Source: an uncultured Oscillospiraceae bacterium
Lineage (GTDB): Bacteria > Bacillota > Clostridia > Oscillospirales > Oscillospiraceae
NCBI GenBank assembly: GCA_944387115.1
Contig: CALXDR010000002.1
Span: 1-64,000, forward strand
Direction of reading: 5' to 3'
DNA length: 64,000 bases
The position numbers were made by a program, and so were the translations under genes. The notes under the pieces are model-generated. The model had not been told where the DNA came from. It made no database searches and saw only the letters and a list, made by a program, of their open reading frames with translations. Each line of letters opens with the position of its first letter. Positions within the stretch are counted from its first letter, which is position 1. Below, piece after piece: positions 15,247 through 22,896 of the stretch.

Positions 15247-16068
15247 ATGGGCAAATTTGACGGCGTGATGCTGTTTACCGATTACGACGACACCTTATAC
15301 AATAGCTCCCACACAGTTTCCCGGGAAAACAAGGCGGCCATCCGCCATTTCATGGAGCAGGGCGGCCGGTTTTCCATTGCCACCGGGCGGGCACACCGCA
15401 CCTTTACCCCGCAAATCTGCAAGGAGGGTCTGGAGTTTAACGCCCCCGTGGTGCTCTCCAACGGGGCGGCCGTGTACGACTACCAGGCCCAGCGCTACCT
15501 CAAGCGCACCTACCTGCCCGACGGCGCCCCGCAGCTGCTGGCTCAGCTGTGCGCCCAGACCTTCCCCGAGTTGGGATTTGAGGCCTATCATCAGGAGGAT
15601 ATCTATGTACACAACCCCAACCAGGTGACCCAGATTCACCTGGAGCGGGTGGGCGCCCCTTACATCCAGTGCCCCATTCAGGATATGCCCACCCCCTGGG
15701 TCAAGGTGATTTTGGAGCAGGATCACCCCTATCTCCAGCAGGTGCAGGCCCATCTGCTCGCCCACTGGCAGGAGGGGTACGAGGTCATTTTCTCCAACCC
15801 CTATCTGCTGGAAGTCACCGCAAAGGGGAGCAACAAGGGGGCCATGGTGGCCTGGATTGCCCAGCAGTACGGCATTGCGCCCCAAAATCTCTACTGCATC
15901 GGGGACAACCAGAATGACCTGCCCATGCTCTCCTGCTCCGCCATCCCCTTCGCCCCCGCCAACTGCGCCCAGGCCGTGCGTGATTGGGGGGCCACCATCC
16001 TGGGCCACTGCGACGAGCACGCCGTAGCCCAGGCCATTGAATGCTTGGAAGCACGCTACAGCGGGTGA
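15247..16068 (+). CDS. Cof-type HAD-IIB family phosphatase
   Basis: Cytoplasmic phosphatase of the haloacid dehalogenase superfamily, Cof/YwpJ type, acting on phosphorylated sugars or cofactors; the substrate cannot be told. It has 273 residues: motif I DYDDT (nucleophile Asp), motif II in VVLSNGA, a C2 cap insert in the middle, and the C-terminal GDNQNDLPML motif IV. The usual Gly of DxDGT is Asp here (DYDDT), a tolerated variant. An ATG 33 bases upstream is in frame, but AGGAGG nine bases before 15247 decides the start. A 12-bp TTTCCCGGGAAA palindrome lies inside the coding region at 15317-15328. Confidence 0.88.
   Translation: MGKFDGVMLFTDYDDTLYNSSHTVSRENKAAIRHFMEQGGRFSIATGRAHRTFTPQICKEGLEFNAPVVLSNGAAVYDYQAQRYLKRTYLPDGAPQLLAQLCAQTFPELGFEAYHQEDIYVHNPNQVTQIHLERVGAPYIQCPIQDMPTPWVKVILEQDHPYLQQVQAHLLAHWQEGYEVIFSNPYLLEVTAKGSNKGAMVAWIAQQYGIAPQNLYCIGDNQNDLPMLSCSAIPFAPANCAQAVRDWGATILGHCDEHAVAQAIECLEARYSG
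15316..15329. promoter_or_regulatory. Candidate Noc-binding site inside a gene
   Basis: GTTTCCCGGGAAAA holds the full TTTCCCGGGAAA core of the Noc-binding consensus (12 of 14 overall). Noc sites in Bacillus lie both in and between genes. A 12-bp palindrome could occur by chance in GC-rich DNA, so this is tentative. Confidence 0.4.
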
Positions 16069-16094
16069 GGTTTTGCGGGGTGACGGCTGGGGAC

Positions 16095-16290
16095 TTCTTC
16101 TCGGCTTCGCTCCAGTCCATCCGGGTTGTTTGCAACGGCTCGGGCGCTTCTCCTTTGTCACGCCTCGCCTGCTCACGACGCCCGGCTTCCCTCCGTCTCG
16201 GGACAACCATGGCAGGCTCCGCCTGCCTTTCATGGTTATCCCTCGCTCCAGTCCATCCGGGCTGTTCGCAACGGCTCGGACGCTTCTTTA
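16095..16290 (-). repeat. Dispersed palindromic intergenic repeat, copy A
   Basis: Non-coding stretch between the HAD gene and the HD gene. It contains two related arms (about 16100-16150 and 16240-16290, each with TCCATCCGGG and CAACGGCTCG) flanking a core with the hairpin GGCAGGC-TCC-GCCTGCC (16211-16227) and the string CTCGGGACAACCATGG. The core and one arm recur almost unchanged in the opposite orientation at 30614-30765. It is therefore a repeat family, not a gene; open frames through it are spurious. Confidence 0.8.
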
Positions 16291-16869
16291 TTCCCCTTCC
16301 AAAAAGTATGTAGCCTCCATATCCGCCGTGGACAGGGCAAACGCCAGGGGGTACTGCTCCAGAGCCTGTCCCACCAGGCGGGCATCCTCACTGCCGGAAA
16401 AGCCCATATGCCAGCGAATGGCCATGGCCTCCTCCCGGCTCAGGCGCATGAAGCCGGAGATGATGTACACTGACTTTTCCCCGTGGCCATAGGGCAGCTT
16501 GTCCTCATACTGATACACGGGCACCTTTTCCCACTGTCCTGTGGCCTCGTTTTTGACATTGCGGGTACTCTGGCGGTAACACCCGATTTTACACAGGTCG
16601 TGGAGCAGGGCCACAATGGCCACCGATTCTGCCTCGTAGGCCAGGCCGTAGGTATCCTTCACCCGGGGGCGCTCCAGATAATCCTCCAGACAGCGGTACA
16701 CATTCACGCTGTGCTCACACAGCCCCCCGGCATAGGCGCCATGGTAACGGGCGGAGGCGGGAGCGGTGAAAAAGTCGCTTTTGTTGAGCAGATACTCCAA
16801 CAGCTCCCCGCTCCCCTCCCGGTGGATGTGGGTCTGGTACAGGTGCACAAATTCCTCTTTGGCAGTCAT
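16288..16869 (-). CDS. HD-domain protein (predicted hydrolase)
   Basis: 193-residue protein with the HD-superfamily metal-binding pattern: CEHSVNVYRCL early and LLHDLCKIG (the HD pair) in the middle, then a further His in GHGEKS. Such proteins are usually metal-dependent phosphohydrolases; no substrate is suggested by the sequence. The frame is open upstream to 17022, but the ATG at 16869 has GGAGGGC before it, and a TATAAT promoter element (16900-16905) lies just upstream. A second, different HD protein is encoded at 20401-20916. It is transcribed toward repeat copy A, which begins at its stop codon. Confidence 0.78.
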   Translation of the reverse strand: MTAKEEFVHLYQTHIHREGSGELLEYLLNKSDFFTAPASARYHGAYAGGLCEHSVNVYRCLEDYLERPRVKDTYGLAYEAESVAIVALLHDLCKIGCYRQSTRNVKNEATGQWEKVPVYQYEDKLPYGHGEKSVYIISGFMRLSREEAMAIRWHMGFSGSEDARLVGQALEQYPLAFALSTADMEATYFLEGE

Positions 16870-16899
16870 GGCTTGCCCTCCTTCGCATTCGTTCTCCCC

Positions 16900-16928
16900 A
16901 TTATAGCAAAGCCCCCGGTGTGTGGAAA
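16900..16928 (-). promoter_or_regulatory. Promoter of the HD-domain gene
   Basis: Minus strand: TTTCCA (16923-16928), 17-bp spacer, perfect TATAAT (16900-16905). The -35 lies inside the terminator hairpin of the upstream ABC operon. Confidence 0.55.
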
Positions 16929-16953
16929 GAGAAAGTTTCCACACACCGGGGGC
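16911..16953 (-). terminator. Terminator of the ABC exporter operon
   Basis: A perfect 18-bp stem (GCCCCCGG arms extending to TTT/AAA) with a 7-base loop, 29 bases past the permease stop. The U-run after it is short, but the stem is strong. Confidence 0.75.
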
Positions 16954-16981
16954 TTGATTGTTCCAAATGATTTTTCTGCGG

Positions 16982-18925
16982 TTACTCCGCCTGCTGGGCA
17001 TAGTTGGGCAGAATCTCCTCAATCACCGCCAGGGTGTTCACAGCGCTCTCGGGCACTGTCTGATTTATCCACGTGCTGTGATAGGCATTGCCCTCCCCAA
17101 TATTCCAGATAAACTCAACCGTATAGGGGCACTCCGTCTCATCCTGCTCATCCTGTTCGGAGGGCAGTGTGATGGGCGGGAAGTTCCCCTCCTCCACATC
17201 CTTTCGATAGGCCGCCAGAAGCCGCTGGGCATCGGAACTCATCAGTGCCACCGCATCCCCATCGAAACTCATCTGTACCGCTGAATCGTCCCCCCTGCCC
17301 TCACTCGTGCTCATGCCACTCATGGTGCTGTCACCTGTATCATCCGGCCCCAAAATATAGATGTACGAATCGGAAAGACTGGCCTTTGCGCCCTCCAGCC
17401 GCTCAATTTCGCCCAGGCCATAGCAGAGCTCTATTACATCCTCACGGCTGGTCAGCACCTGCAGCTTGCCCGCCGGGGTGTCCGGGTCCAGGCCGCCCTG
17501 GGCGGGATAGTCATAGGGATAGTACAGCGTGTACAAGCGGGACAGGGTTCCCCCTCCCTCCAGGTTGTAGGTGATGCGGAGGTTGGTGCTGTGGATGCAG
17601 TCTTGGCCGTCAACCCGCCCAGACGCTCCATACTGTTCATATTCGTCCAGGATTGTCTTGTGAAGTGCTATCACCTGGGCAATCTGCTCGGGGTCGTCCA
17701 GTTGGATGCCGTTGCCGAGCCCACCCTCCCAGTTGGTGAGGTAATACGTATGTACCTCCACCGAGGTCACCTGCTCAGCCTGGGGCACACGGGTCTCAAA
17801 CCCAAACACATCCAGGCGCACCACTGCAAACAGCACCAGAATGAACACTGTGGTGGCCGCGGCATTTTTCCACTTGCCCAACACCCGGAAGCTCTTGTCC
17901 ATAAACATCTGGGCGGCATAGGAGCCAACCAGCCCCCACACCACGGCCCAGAACAGCATTCCCTCTGCGGACAGGGAAAATGTACCCGCCGTTACCGTGC
18001 CAAAGCACAGCCCCGTGAGCACTCCTGCACAGGCCCGGAATGCCGGGCGCAGGATTCCAATGGCAATCACATCCCCGGCCCGCTCCATGGTGCGGCGGCG
18101 ATAGAGGAAGAGGGCCAGCGCCAGCAGAGCGGCGGCGCAGACGGTATAGCTGAGCAAAATGGCGGCGCTGTCCTTAGACCACGCCCCATTGAGAATGTAT
18201 GCCTCCCCCAGCTTGGCCACAGGGGTACACCACAGCACCGGCTCGGACATGATTTCCACCTGATAGAAGCCGTAATACATCCACTGGAACCAATAGCTGA
18301 GCAGATGGGCGCTCACCGCCGCCACCATATTGACAGCCCCGTACAGGAAGGGCAGTGCCAGCAGATGGCCGGTGAACATCCCCACCGCCATGGCCATGGA
18401 GTAGAACAGGAAGGTGGATACCAGCATCAGCAGCAGCCATCCCCCCAGAGCGCACCATCCCTGGATTTTCAGTTCCATGATATCCCCTGCGGCCTGGAAG
18501 GTGGCAGGCAGAGACAGGGCAAAGGTTATCACAGCGGTGATGAGCACCGGCGCCACCAGCCCCAGCAGACCGGCCAGGTAGTGGCTCCAGAACATTCCGC
18601 TGCGGCGCACCGGCAGCGCCCCCATGAAGTTGGCCGAGCGTGTGCTGTACAGGTGGGAGCACATAGCCATGGCGGCAAACAGCGCCATACAGGCTGCCAC
18701 AGCGCCGGGCGCCCCACGGGTCAACCCCTCCATCAGGGAGACAAACCATTGCCACGCCTCCCTGTCGGGCGCTCCGGCCAGCGCCTCCATATAGCTGGTT
18801 CGATTCACCATGGTAAAGGGCACCGCAAACAGCCAGCCCACCAGATACAGCGCCCAGATGGGCCAGAAGCGCCAAAACGCTTTGGCACAAATCCCACGGT
18901 TAAAGGGCAATTTCCCGGACCGCAT
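16982..18925 (-). CDS. ABC transporter permease (ABC-2 type) with large extracytoplasmic tail
   Basis: Membrane subunit of a GntR-linked ABC exporter, about 647 residues. The first ~375 residues hold roughly nine to ten hydrophobic segments. The last ~270 are soluble and rich in acidic residues, probably outside the membrane. The chosen ATG at 18925 lies inside the end of the ATPase gene and has GGGAGGCG ahead of it; an in-frame ATG seven codons upstream is less well placed. The GntR-ATPase-permease order matches YtrABCDEF/BceAB-like envelope-stress exporters, but the substrate is unknown. Confidence 0.75.
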   Translation of the reverse strand: MRSGKLPFNRGICAKAFWRFWPIWALYLVGWLFAVPFTMVNRTSYMEALAGAPDREAWQWFVSLMEGLTRGAPGAVAACMALFAAMAMCSHLYSTRSANFMGALPVRRSGMFWSHYLAGLLGLVAPVLITAVITFALSLPATFQAAGDIMELKIQGWCALGGWLLLMLVSTFLFYSMAMAVGMFTGHLLALPFLYGAVNMVAAVSAHLLSYWFQWMYYGFYQVEIMSEPVLWCTPVAKLGEAYILNGAWSKDSAAILLSYTVCAAALLALALFLYRRRTMERAGDVIAIGILRPAFRACAGVLTGLCFGTVTAGTFSLSAEGMLFWAVVWGLVGSYAAQMFMDKSFRVLGKWKNAAATTVFILVLFAVVRLDVFGFETRVPQAEQVTSVEVHTYYLTNWEGGLGNGIQLDDPEQIAQVIALHKTILDEYEQYGASGRVDGQDCIHSTNLRITYNLEGGGTLSRLYTLYYPYDYPAQGGLDPDTPAGKLQVLTSREDVIELCYGLGEIERLEGAKASLSDSYIYILGPDDTGDSTMSGMSTSEGRGDDSAVQMSFDGDAVALMSSDAQRLLAAYRKDVEEGNFPPITLPSEQDEQDETECPYTVEFIWNIGEGNAYHSTWINQTVPESAVNTLAVIEEILPNYAQQAE

Positions 18926-19802
18926 AATCCTCGCCTCCCATCTCATAGATAAAGATTTCCTCCAGGGTCAGGGGCAGCGCCTCCTGGTACATGGGCTGAT
19001 ACCGGGCAAACTTGGCCTGCACTTCCTCTGCCGAACCCCGGACGATGTAAGTATACACCCGGCCCACATTGGAGCGGTGGAGCACCGCAATGTCCTCATC
19101 CAGCTGGGGCAGCTCCCCCTCGGCAAAGACCACCTGGAGCTTCACAGTGCCCCCCTGCAGATCGGTGAGGGAGCGCTCCAGCGCCACCTTGCCGTGGCTG
19201 AGCAGCCCCACGTGGTCGCACACATCCTCCAGTTCCCGCAGGTTGTGAGAGGAGACCAGCACCGTGGTGCCGTGCTCGGCCACATCCCCCATCAACAGGG
19301 ACCACACCTGACGGCGCATGACAGGGTCGAGGCCGTCCACTGGCTCATCCAGCAGCAGATAGTCCGGCCGGCAGCTCAGCGCCAGCCAAAAGGCCGCCTG
19401 CTTCTGCATCCCCTTGGACATACGGCGGATGGGCTTGCGCTCGTCCAGCCCGGGAAAGGCTTCGGCCAGCTTTTTGTAGCGCACCGGGTCAAATTGGGGG
19501 TAGACCTTGGCGTAAAAGCGCATCATATCCCGGATGGAGTCCGAACCGAAGTAGTACAGCTCGTCGGGGATGGTGACCATGCGGCGCTTCACCGCCGGGT
19601 TGTCGTACACCGGAGCGCCCTCCAGGGTGATCTGTCCGCTGTCCGGGCGGTATACCCCGCACAGATGGCGCAAAATGGTGGACTTGCCCGCCCCGTTGGG
19701 GCCAACCAGTCCGTAAATGGAGCCCTTGGGCACCGTCATGGTCAGATTGTCCAGGGCGCAAAAGCCGTCAAAGGACTTGACCACCTGCTTGACTTCAATC
19801 AT
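18900..19802 (-). CDS. ABC transporter ATP-binding protein
   Basis: 300-residue ATPase that powers the adjacent permease. Walker A GPNGAGKST (near residue 34), signature region MSKGMQKQAAFWLAL, and Walker B LLLDEPVDGLD are visible, followed by the H-loop SSHN. The C-terminal third has no clear motif. Its ATG overlaps the end of the GntR gene by four bases and its end overlaps the permease start, so the three are translationally coupled. Confidence 0.9.
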   Translation of the reverse strand: MIEVKQVVKSFDGFCALDNLTMTVPKGSIYGLVGPNGAGKSTILRHLCGVYRPDSGQITLEGAPVYDNPAVKRRMVTIPDELYYFGSDSIRDMMRFYAKVYPQFDPVRYKKLAEAFPGLDERKPIRRMSKGMQKQAAFWLALSCRPDYLLLDEPVDGLDPVMRRQVWSLLMGDVAEHGTTVLVSSHNLRELEDVCDHVGLLSHGKVALERSLTDLQGGTVKLQVVFAEGELPQLDEDIAVLHRSNVGRVYTYIVRGSAEEVQAKFARYQPMYQEALPLTLEEIFIYEMGGEDYAVREIAL

Positions 19803-20179
19803 ACACCGTCTCCTCCTTCCTTGGTTCCCGCCCGGGTAACCAGCTCCAGCAGTTCCTCCAGCGGAACTCCCAGATAGTGCAGCTCGCCCGCCGTGCGCTC
19901 CAGCTGGAGCAGCAGCTCCGCCTTTCTCCGCTGGTCAATCTCTTCCCGCAGGGCGGCAAAGCTGCCCTTTCCCGGAACCGAGTATACATACCCATCCTGC
20001 TCCAGCGCCTCATAGGCCCGCTGGATGGTATTGGGGTTGATTGCCAGCTGTCCGGCCAGACTGCGCACCGATGGCAGCTTATCCCCCGGCATAATGGCCC
20101 CGGCCACAATGAGCTGGCGCATACCGTCCCGCACCTGCTCGTAGATGGGGCGGCCGTCCCGATAATTGAGGTTGAGCAT
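19799..20179 (-). CDS. GntR-family (YtrA subfamily) transcriptional regulator
   Basis: 126-residue regulator. It has an N-terminal winged helix-turn-helix (GRPIYEQVRDGMRQLI, then LPSVRSLAGQLAINPNT) and a short C-terminal helical dimerisation tail without the larger effector domain, which is the YtrA subfamily layout. It is first gene of the exporter operon, with AAAGGAGG before the ATG. An inverted repeat CTGTAC-N11-GTACAG covers the start point of its own promoter, so it most likely represses the operon until an envelope signal or antibiotic appears (by analogy to ytrA; not proven). Confidence 0.88.
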   Translation of the reverse strand: MLNLNYRDGRPIYEQVRDGMRQLIVAGAIMPGDKLPSVRSLAGQLAINPNTIQRAYEALEQDGYVYSVPGKGSFAALREEIDQRRKAELLLQLERTAGELHYLGVPLEELLELVTRAGTKEGGDGV

Positions 20180-20212
20180 CCCCTGCCTCCTTTCCCGCCA
20201 GCACTTTTCATG

Positions 20213-20235
20213 CTGTACTATCTGTATTGGTACAG
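20213..20235. promoter_or_regulatory. Operator for the GntR/YtrA-type repressor
   Basis: Perfect 6-bp arms CTGTAC / GTACAG separated by 11 bp, just downstream of the -10 at 20238-20243 and covering the expected transcription start. Confidence 0.6.
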
Positions 20236-20237
20236 TC

Positions 20238-20266
20238 AACATAGCATACTTTGCCCCTGCTGTCAA
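20238..20266 (-). promoter_or_regulatory. Promoter of the GntR-ABC exporter operon
   Basis: Minus strand: perfect TTGACA (20261-20266), 17-bp spacer, TATGTT (20238-20243). The operator follows directly. Confidence 0.65.
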
Positions 20267-20295
20267 GAAAATTTTTGACAATCGGAAGTTTTCCC

Positions 20296-20323
20296 TTTCA
20301 TCCCCCAAAAAAGCTGTTATAAT
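20296..20323 (+). promoter_or_regulatory. Promoter of the second HD-domain gene
   Basis: TTTCAT (20296-20301), 16-bp spacer, perfect TATAAT (20318-20323), about 77 bases before the ATG. Confidence 0.5.
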
Positions 20324-20400
20324 AGAGGTAGGAACGGGGCCGCCCGCTGGGGCGGCGGTGGCGTATCACCCCATATCGTTTCGCGGAAAGGAGTCTTGCC

Positions 20401-20916
20401 ATGTCCCGTTATGACCTGAACACCCAAGCGTTCCTCGCCTGCGTTGCCCCGCTGCTGGACAGCCCAGAGGTACATTCCATGAAGCAGTGGCGTCACCATT
20501 TCTCTGTCACCTGCTACGAGCACTCCCTGTTCGTGTCCTATGTGGCCTTCCGAATTGCCCGCCGCCTGGGGTGGGACTACCGGTCGGCAGCACGAGCGGG
20601 CCTGCTCCACGACCTGTATTTGTACGACGCAGCTGACCACACCGCCCATCCAGGCAACCAGTGCCTGGATCACCCGGAGTTTGCCCTGCGCAACGCCCGC
20701 CAGCTGTGTCCCGACCTCACCCCCCAGGAGGAGAACGCCATTGTCAGCCATATGTTCCCCCTGGCCATTCACCTGCCCCGGTGCAGGGAGGCCCTGGTGG
20801 TCAACCTGGCCGACAAGGTGTGCGCCCTGCTGGAGGTCATCCACATCTACCGCACCCGCCCCATCCAGCGCTGGCTGCCCCGTCCTGCCGCAGCTGTGAC
20901 AGTAACCAAATGGTGA
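20401..20916 (+). CDS. HD-domain phosphohydrolase-like protein
   Basis: 171-residue HD-superfamily protein. His in CYEHSLFVSYVAF, the HD pair in AGLLHDLYLYD, then SHMFPL with another His and a late Asp in NLADKVCALLE complete the metal-binding pattern. These are conserved as uncharacterised HD proteins in clostridia. AAAGGAG precedes the ATG. It stands alone, with prs following after about 270 bp. Confidence 0.78.
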   Translation: MSRYDLNTQAFLACVAPLLDSPEVHSMKQWRHHFSVTCYEHSLFVSYVAFRIARRLGWDYRSAARAGLLHDLYLYDAADHTAHPGNQCLDHPEFALRNARQLCPDLTPQEENAIVSHMFPLAIHLPRCREALVVNLADKVCALLEVIHIYRTRPIQRWLPRPAAAVTVTKW

Positions 20917-20919
20917 CCC

Positions 20920-20963
20920 CTGTCCTCCCCAGAGGGGCGGACATCCCCCCTGGGGAGACAGAA
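20920..20963 (+). terminator. Hairpin after the HD-domain gene
   Basis: A GC-rich imperfect inverted repeat (TGTCCTCCCCAG with CTGGGGAGACA, plus an inner GGGG/CCCC) close to the stop. There is no U-run, so termination strength is uncertain. Confidence 0.45.
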
Positions 20964-21077
20964 AGACCGTCAACCCCCGCACTCCCCCTATATCCTCTCT
21001 GTTTTGCCCGACACAAGCCCGTTTTCCCCCGGCTTTTTGTAAAAAGAAATCAAAATGCAGAAAAGTGCAAAAACCCC

Positions 21078-21105
21078 TTCAAAAATTTGTACTATCTGAT
21101 ATAAT
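21078..21105 (+). promoter_or_regulatory. Promoter of prs
   Basis: Perfect TATAAT (21100-21105) with a weak TTCAAA (21078-21083) 16 bp upstream, about 85 bases before the prs ATG, in a notably AT-rich stretch. Confidence 0.5.
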
Positions 21106-21190
21106 CAAAAGTACATTGGGTTTTTGCGGGGGGCCTGTTCCCCCATGCCCCCCCTGTTCATCTATACCAATCGAGAGGAAGTTTGCAGTT

Positions 21191-22156
21191 ATGATATCAC
21201 ACGGCAAAGATCTGAAGATCTTCTCCGGCAGCTCCAACCGGGCGCTGGCTGAGGCCATCTGCAAGGAGATTAGCATCCCCCTGGGCAAGGCTGAGGTTGG
21301 CTCCTTCTCCGACGGCGAGAACTTTGTGACCATCCACGAGACGGTGCGCGGCTCGGATGTGTTCGTGGTGCAGTCCACCAGCTCCCCCGTCAACGATACG
21401 CTGATGGAGATGCTCATCATGATCGACGCACTCAAGCGTGCCTCCGCAGGCCGCATCTGCGCCGTGATGCCCTACTTCGGCTATGCCCGTCAGGACCGCA
21501 AGACCAAGCCCCGTGACCCCATCTCCGCCAAGCTGGTGGCAAACCTCATTGCCCGGGCCGGCGCCGACCGGGTGCTCACCATGGACCTCCACGCCGACCA
21601 GATTCAGGGCTTCTTCGACATTCCCGTGGACAACCTGCGTGGTTCTCCCGTGTTTGTGGACCACTTCCTCCGCCGCTACGCCGCCGTCCACGACCAGACC
21701 ATCGTGGTCTCCCCCGATGTAGGCTCTGTGGCCCGTGCCCGCGCCTTTGCCCAGAAGCTGGATATGCCCATGGCAATTGTGGACAAGCGCCGCCAGAAGG
21801 CCAACTCCTCTGAGGTGATGAACATCATCGGCGACGTCACCGACAAGCACGTCATCCTTCTGGACGACATGGTGGATACCGGCGGCTCCCTGTGCCACGC
21901 CGCCCAGGCCCTGGTGGAGATTGGCCACGCCAAGTCCGTCACCGCCTGCGCCTCCCACGGCGTGCTCTCCGGCCCCGCTTACGAGCGCATCAACAACTCC
22001 GTGCTGGACGAGGTGCTCTTCCTGGACACCATCCAGCCCCAGCCCGATGTGGCCGAGCGCTGCCCCAAAATCAAGTACCTGTCTGTGGCCGGAATGTTTG
22101 CCGAGGCCATCGAGCGCATCTACGAGGAGCGCTCCGTGTCCAAGCTGTTTGTCTAA
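21191..22156 (+). CDS. prs: Ribose-phosphate pyrophosphokinase (PRPP synthetase)
   Basis: Makes PRPP from ribose 5-phosphate and ATP for purine, pyrimidine, histidine and NAD synthesis. It has 321 residues, class I. The family motifs are SDGENFVTIHETVRG, YARQDRKTKPRDPISAKLVANL and the PRPP-binding loop VILLDDMVDTGGSL. The frame is open 126 bases further upstream, but the ATG at 21191 follows GAGAGGAA and gives the family length. Divalent-metal and flexible-loop residues are intact. Confidence 0.96.
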   Translation: MISHGKDLKIFSGSSNRALAEAICKEISIPLGKAEVGSFSDGENFVTIHETVRGSDVFVVQSTSSPVNDTLMEMLIMIDALKRASAGRICAVMPYFGYARQDRKTKPRDPISAKLVANLIARAGADRVLTMDLHADQIQGFFDIPVDNLRGSPVFVDHFLRRYAAVHDQTIVVSPDVGSVARARAFAQKLDMPMAIVDKRRQKANSSEVMNIIGDVTDKHVILLDDMVDTGGSLCHAAQALVEIGHAKSVTACASHGVLSGPAYERINNSVLDEVLFLDTIQPQPDVAERCPKIKYLSVAGMFAEAIERIYEERSVSKLFV

Positions 22157-22182
22157 GCGCCGCTTACAGCCCAAGCGTTTAC

Positions 22183-22216
22183 ACGGGGGCGAGGATATTT
22201 CCTCGCCCCCGTCTTT
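22183..22216 (+). terminator. Terminator after prs
   Basis: A 12-bp perfect stem (ACGGGGGCGAGG with its complement), 6-base loop, then CTTTC. It is 27 bases past the stop, before pth. Confidence 0.75.
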
Positions 22217-22245
22217 CATCCCAAAACTGTTTTGAGAGGTGTGCT

Positions 22246-22839
22246 ATGCTCTTTTGCAAAAAAGCGCCGGTGACCTGGCTGGTGGTAGGCCTGGGAAACC
22301 CCGGAGATCAATACGACAACACCCGCCACAATGTGGGCTTTGCCGTCACAGACGAGCTGGCCCGGCGCGGGGGCTTTTCCATACAGCGCCTCAAGCACAA
22401 AGCCCTCACCCAGAGCGCCGTCATCGGCGGGCAGGGCGTGCTGGTGATGAAGCCGGTCACCTACATGAACCTGTCCGGCGAGGCGGTGGCGGATGCCGCC
22501 CGCTTTTACAAGGTTGCCCCCGACCATGTGCTGGTCATTTCCGATGACGTGGACCTGCCTGTGGGCAAGCTGCGCCTGCGCAAGTCCGGCTCTGCGGGAG
22601 GGCACAACGGCCTGAAAAATATCATCCAGCACCTTGGCACCGACCAGTTCCCCCGCCTGAAGGTGGGGGTGGGCGGCAAGCCCCACCCGGACTACGATAT
22701 GGCCAGCTGGGTGCTGGGCAAGCTCCAGGGCCAGGACAAAGCCGTGATGGACCAGGCCGTGGAGCGGGCAGCGGACGCTGTGGAATGCCTGCTGGAGCAG
22801 GGCCTGGAGCGGGCCATGAACCGCTTCAACCAGAAATAA
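22246..22839 (+). CDS. pth: Peptidyl-tRNA hydrolase
   Basis: Recycles peptidyl-tRNA released from stalled ribosomes. It has 197 residues; the Pth motifs GLGNPG, NTRHNVGF (catalytic His), TYMNLSG, DDVDLP and GGHNGLKNI are all present. GAGAGGTG precedes the ATG. It sits between prs and mfd, the usual firmicute neighbourhood (prs/ctc-pth-mfd). No ctc/L25 gene is present between prs and pth here. Confidence 0.96.
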   Translation: MLFCKKAPVTWLVVGLGNPGDQYDNTRHNVGFAVTDELARRGGFSIQRLKHKALTQSAVIGGQGVLVMKPVTYMNLSGEAVADAARFYKVAPDHVLVISDDVDLPVGKLRLRKSGSAGGHNGLKNIIQHLGTDQFPRLKVGVGGKPHPDYDMASWVLGKLQGQDKAVMDQAVERAADAVECLLEQGLERAMNRFNQK

Positions 22840-22896
22840 TCCCCCTTTGATGCGTCCCATCCCCCATTTTGACTGCGCTGTGCTGTGAGGTGTACC

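Noticed and set aside
16041..16492. Small open frames through repeat copy A and the same peptide in antisense near 30.7 kb
   Set aside because: They are translations of a dispersed non-coding repeat.
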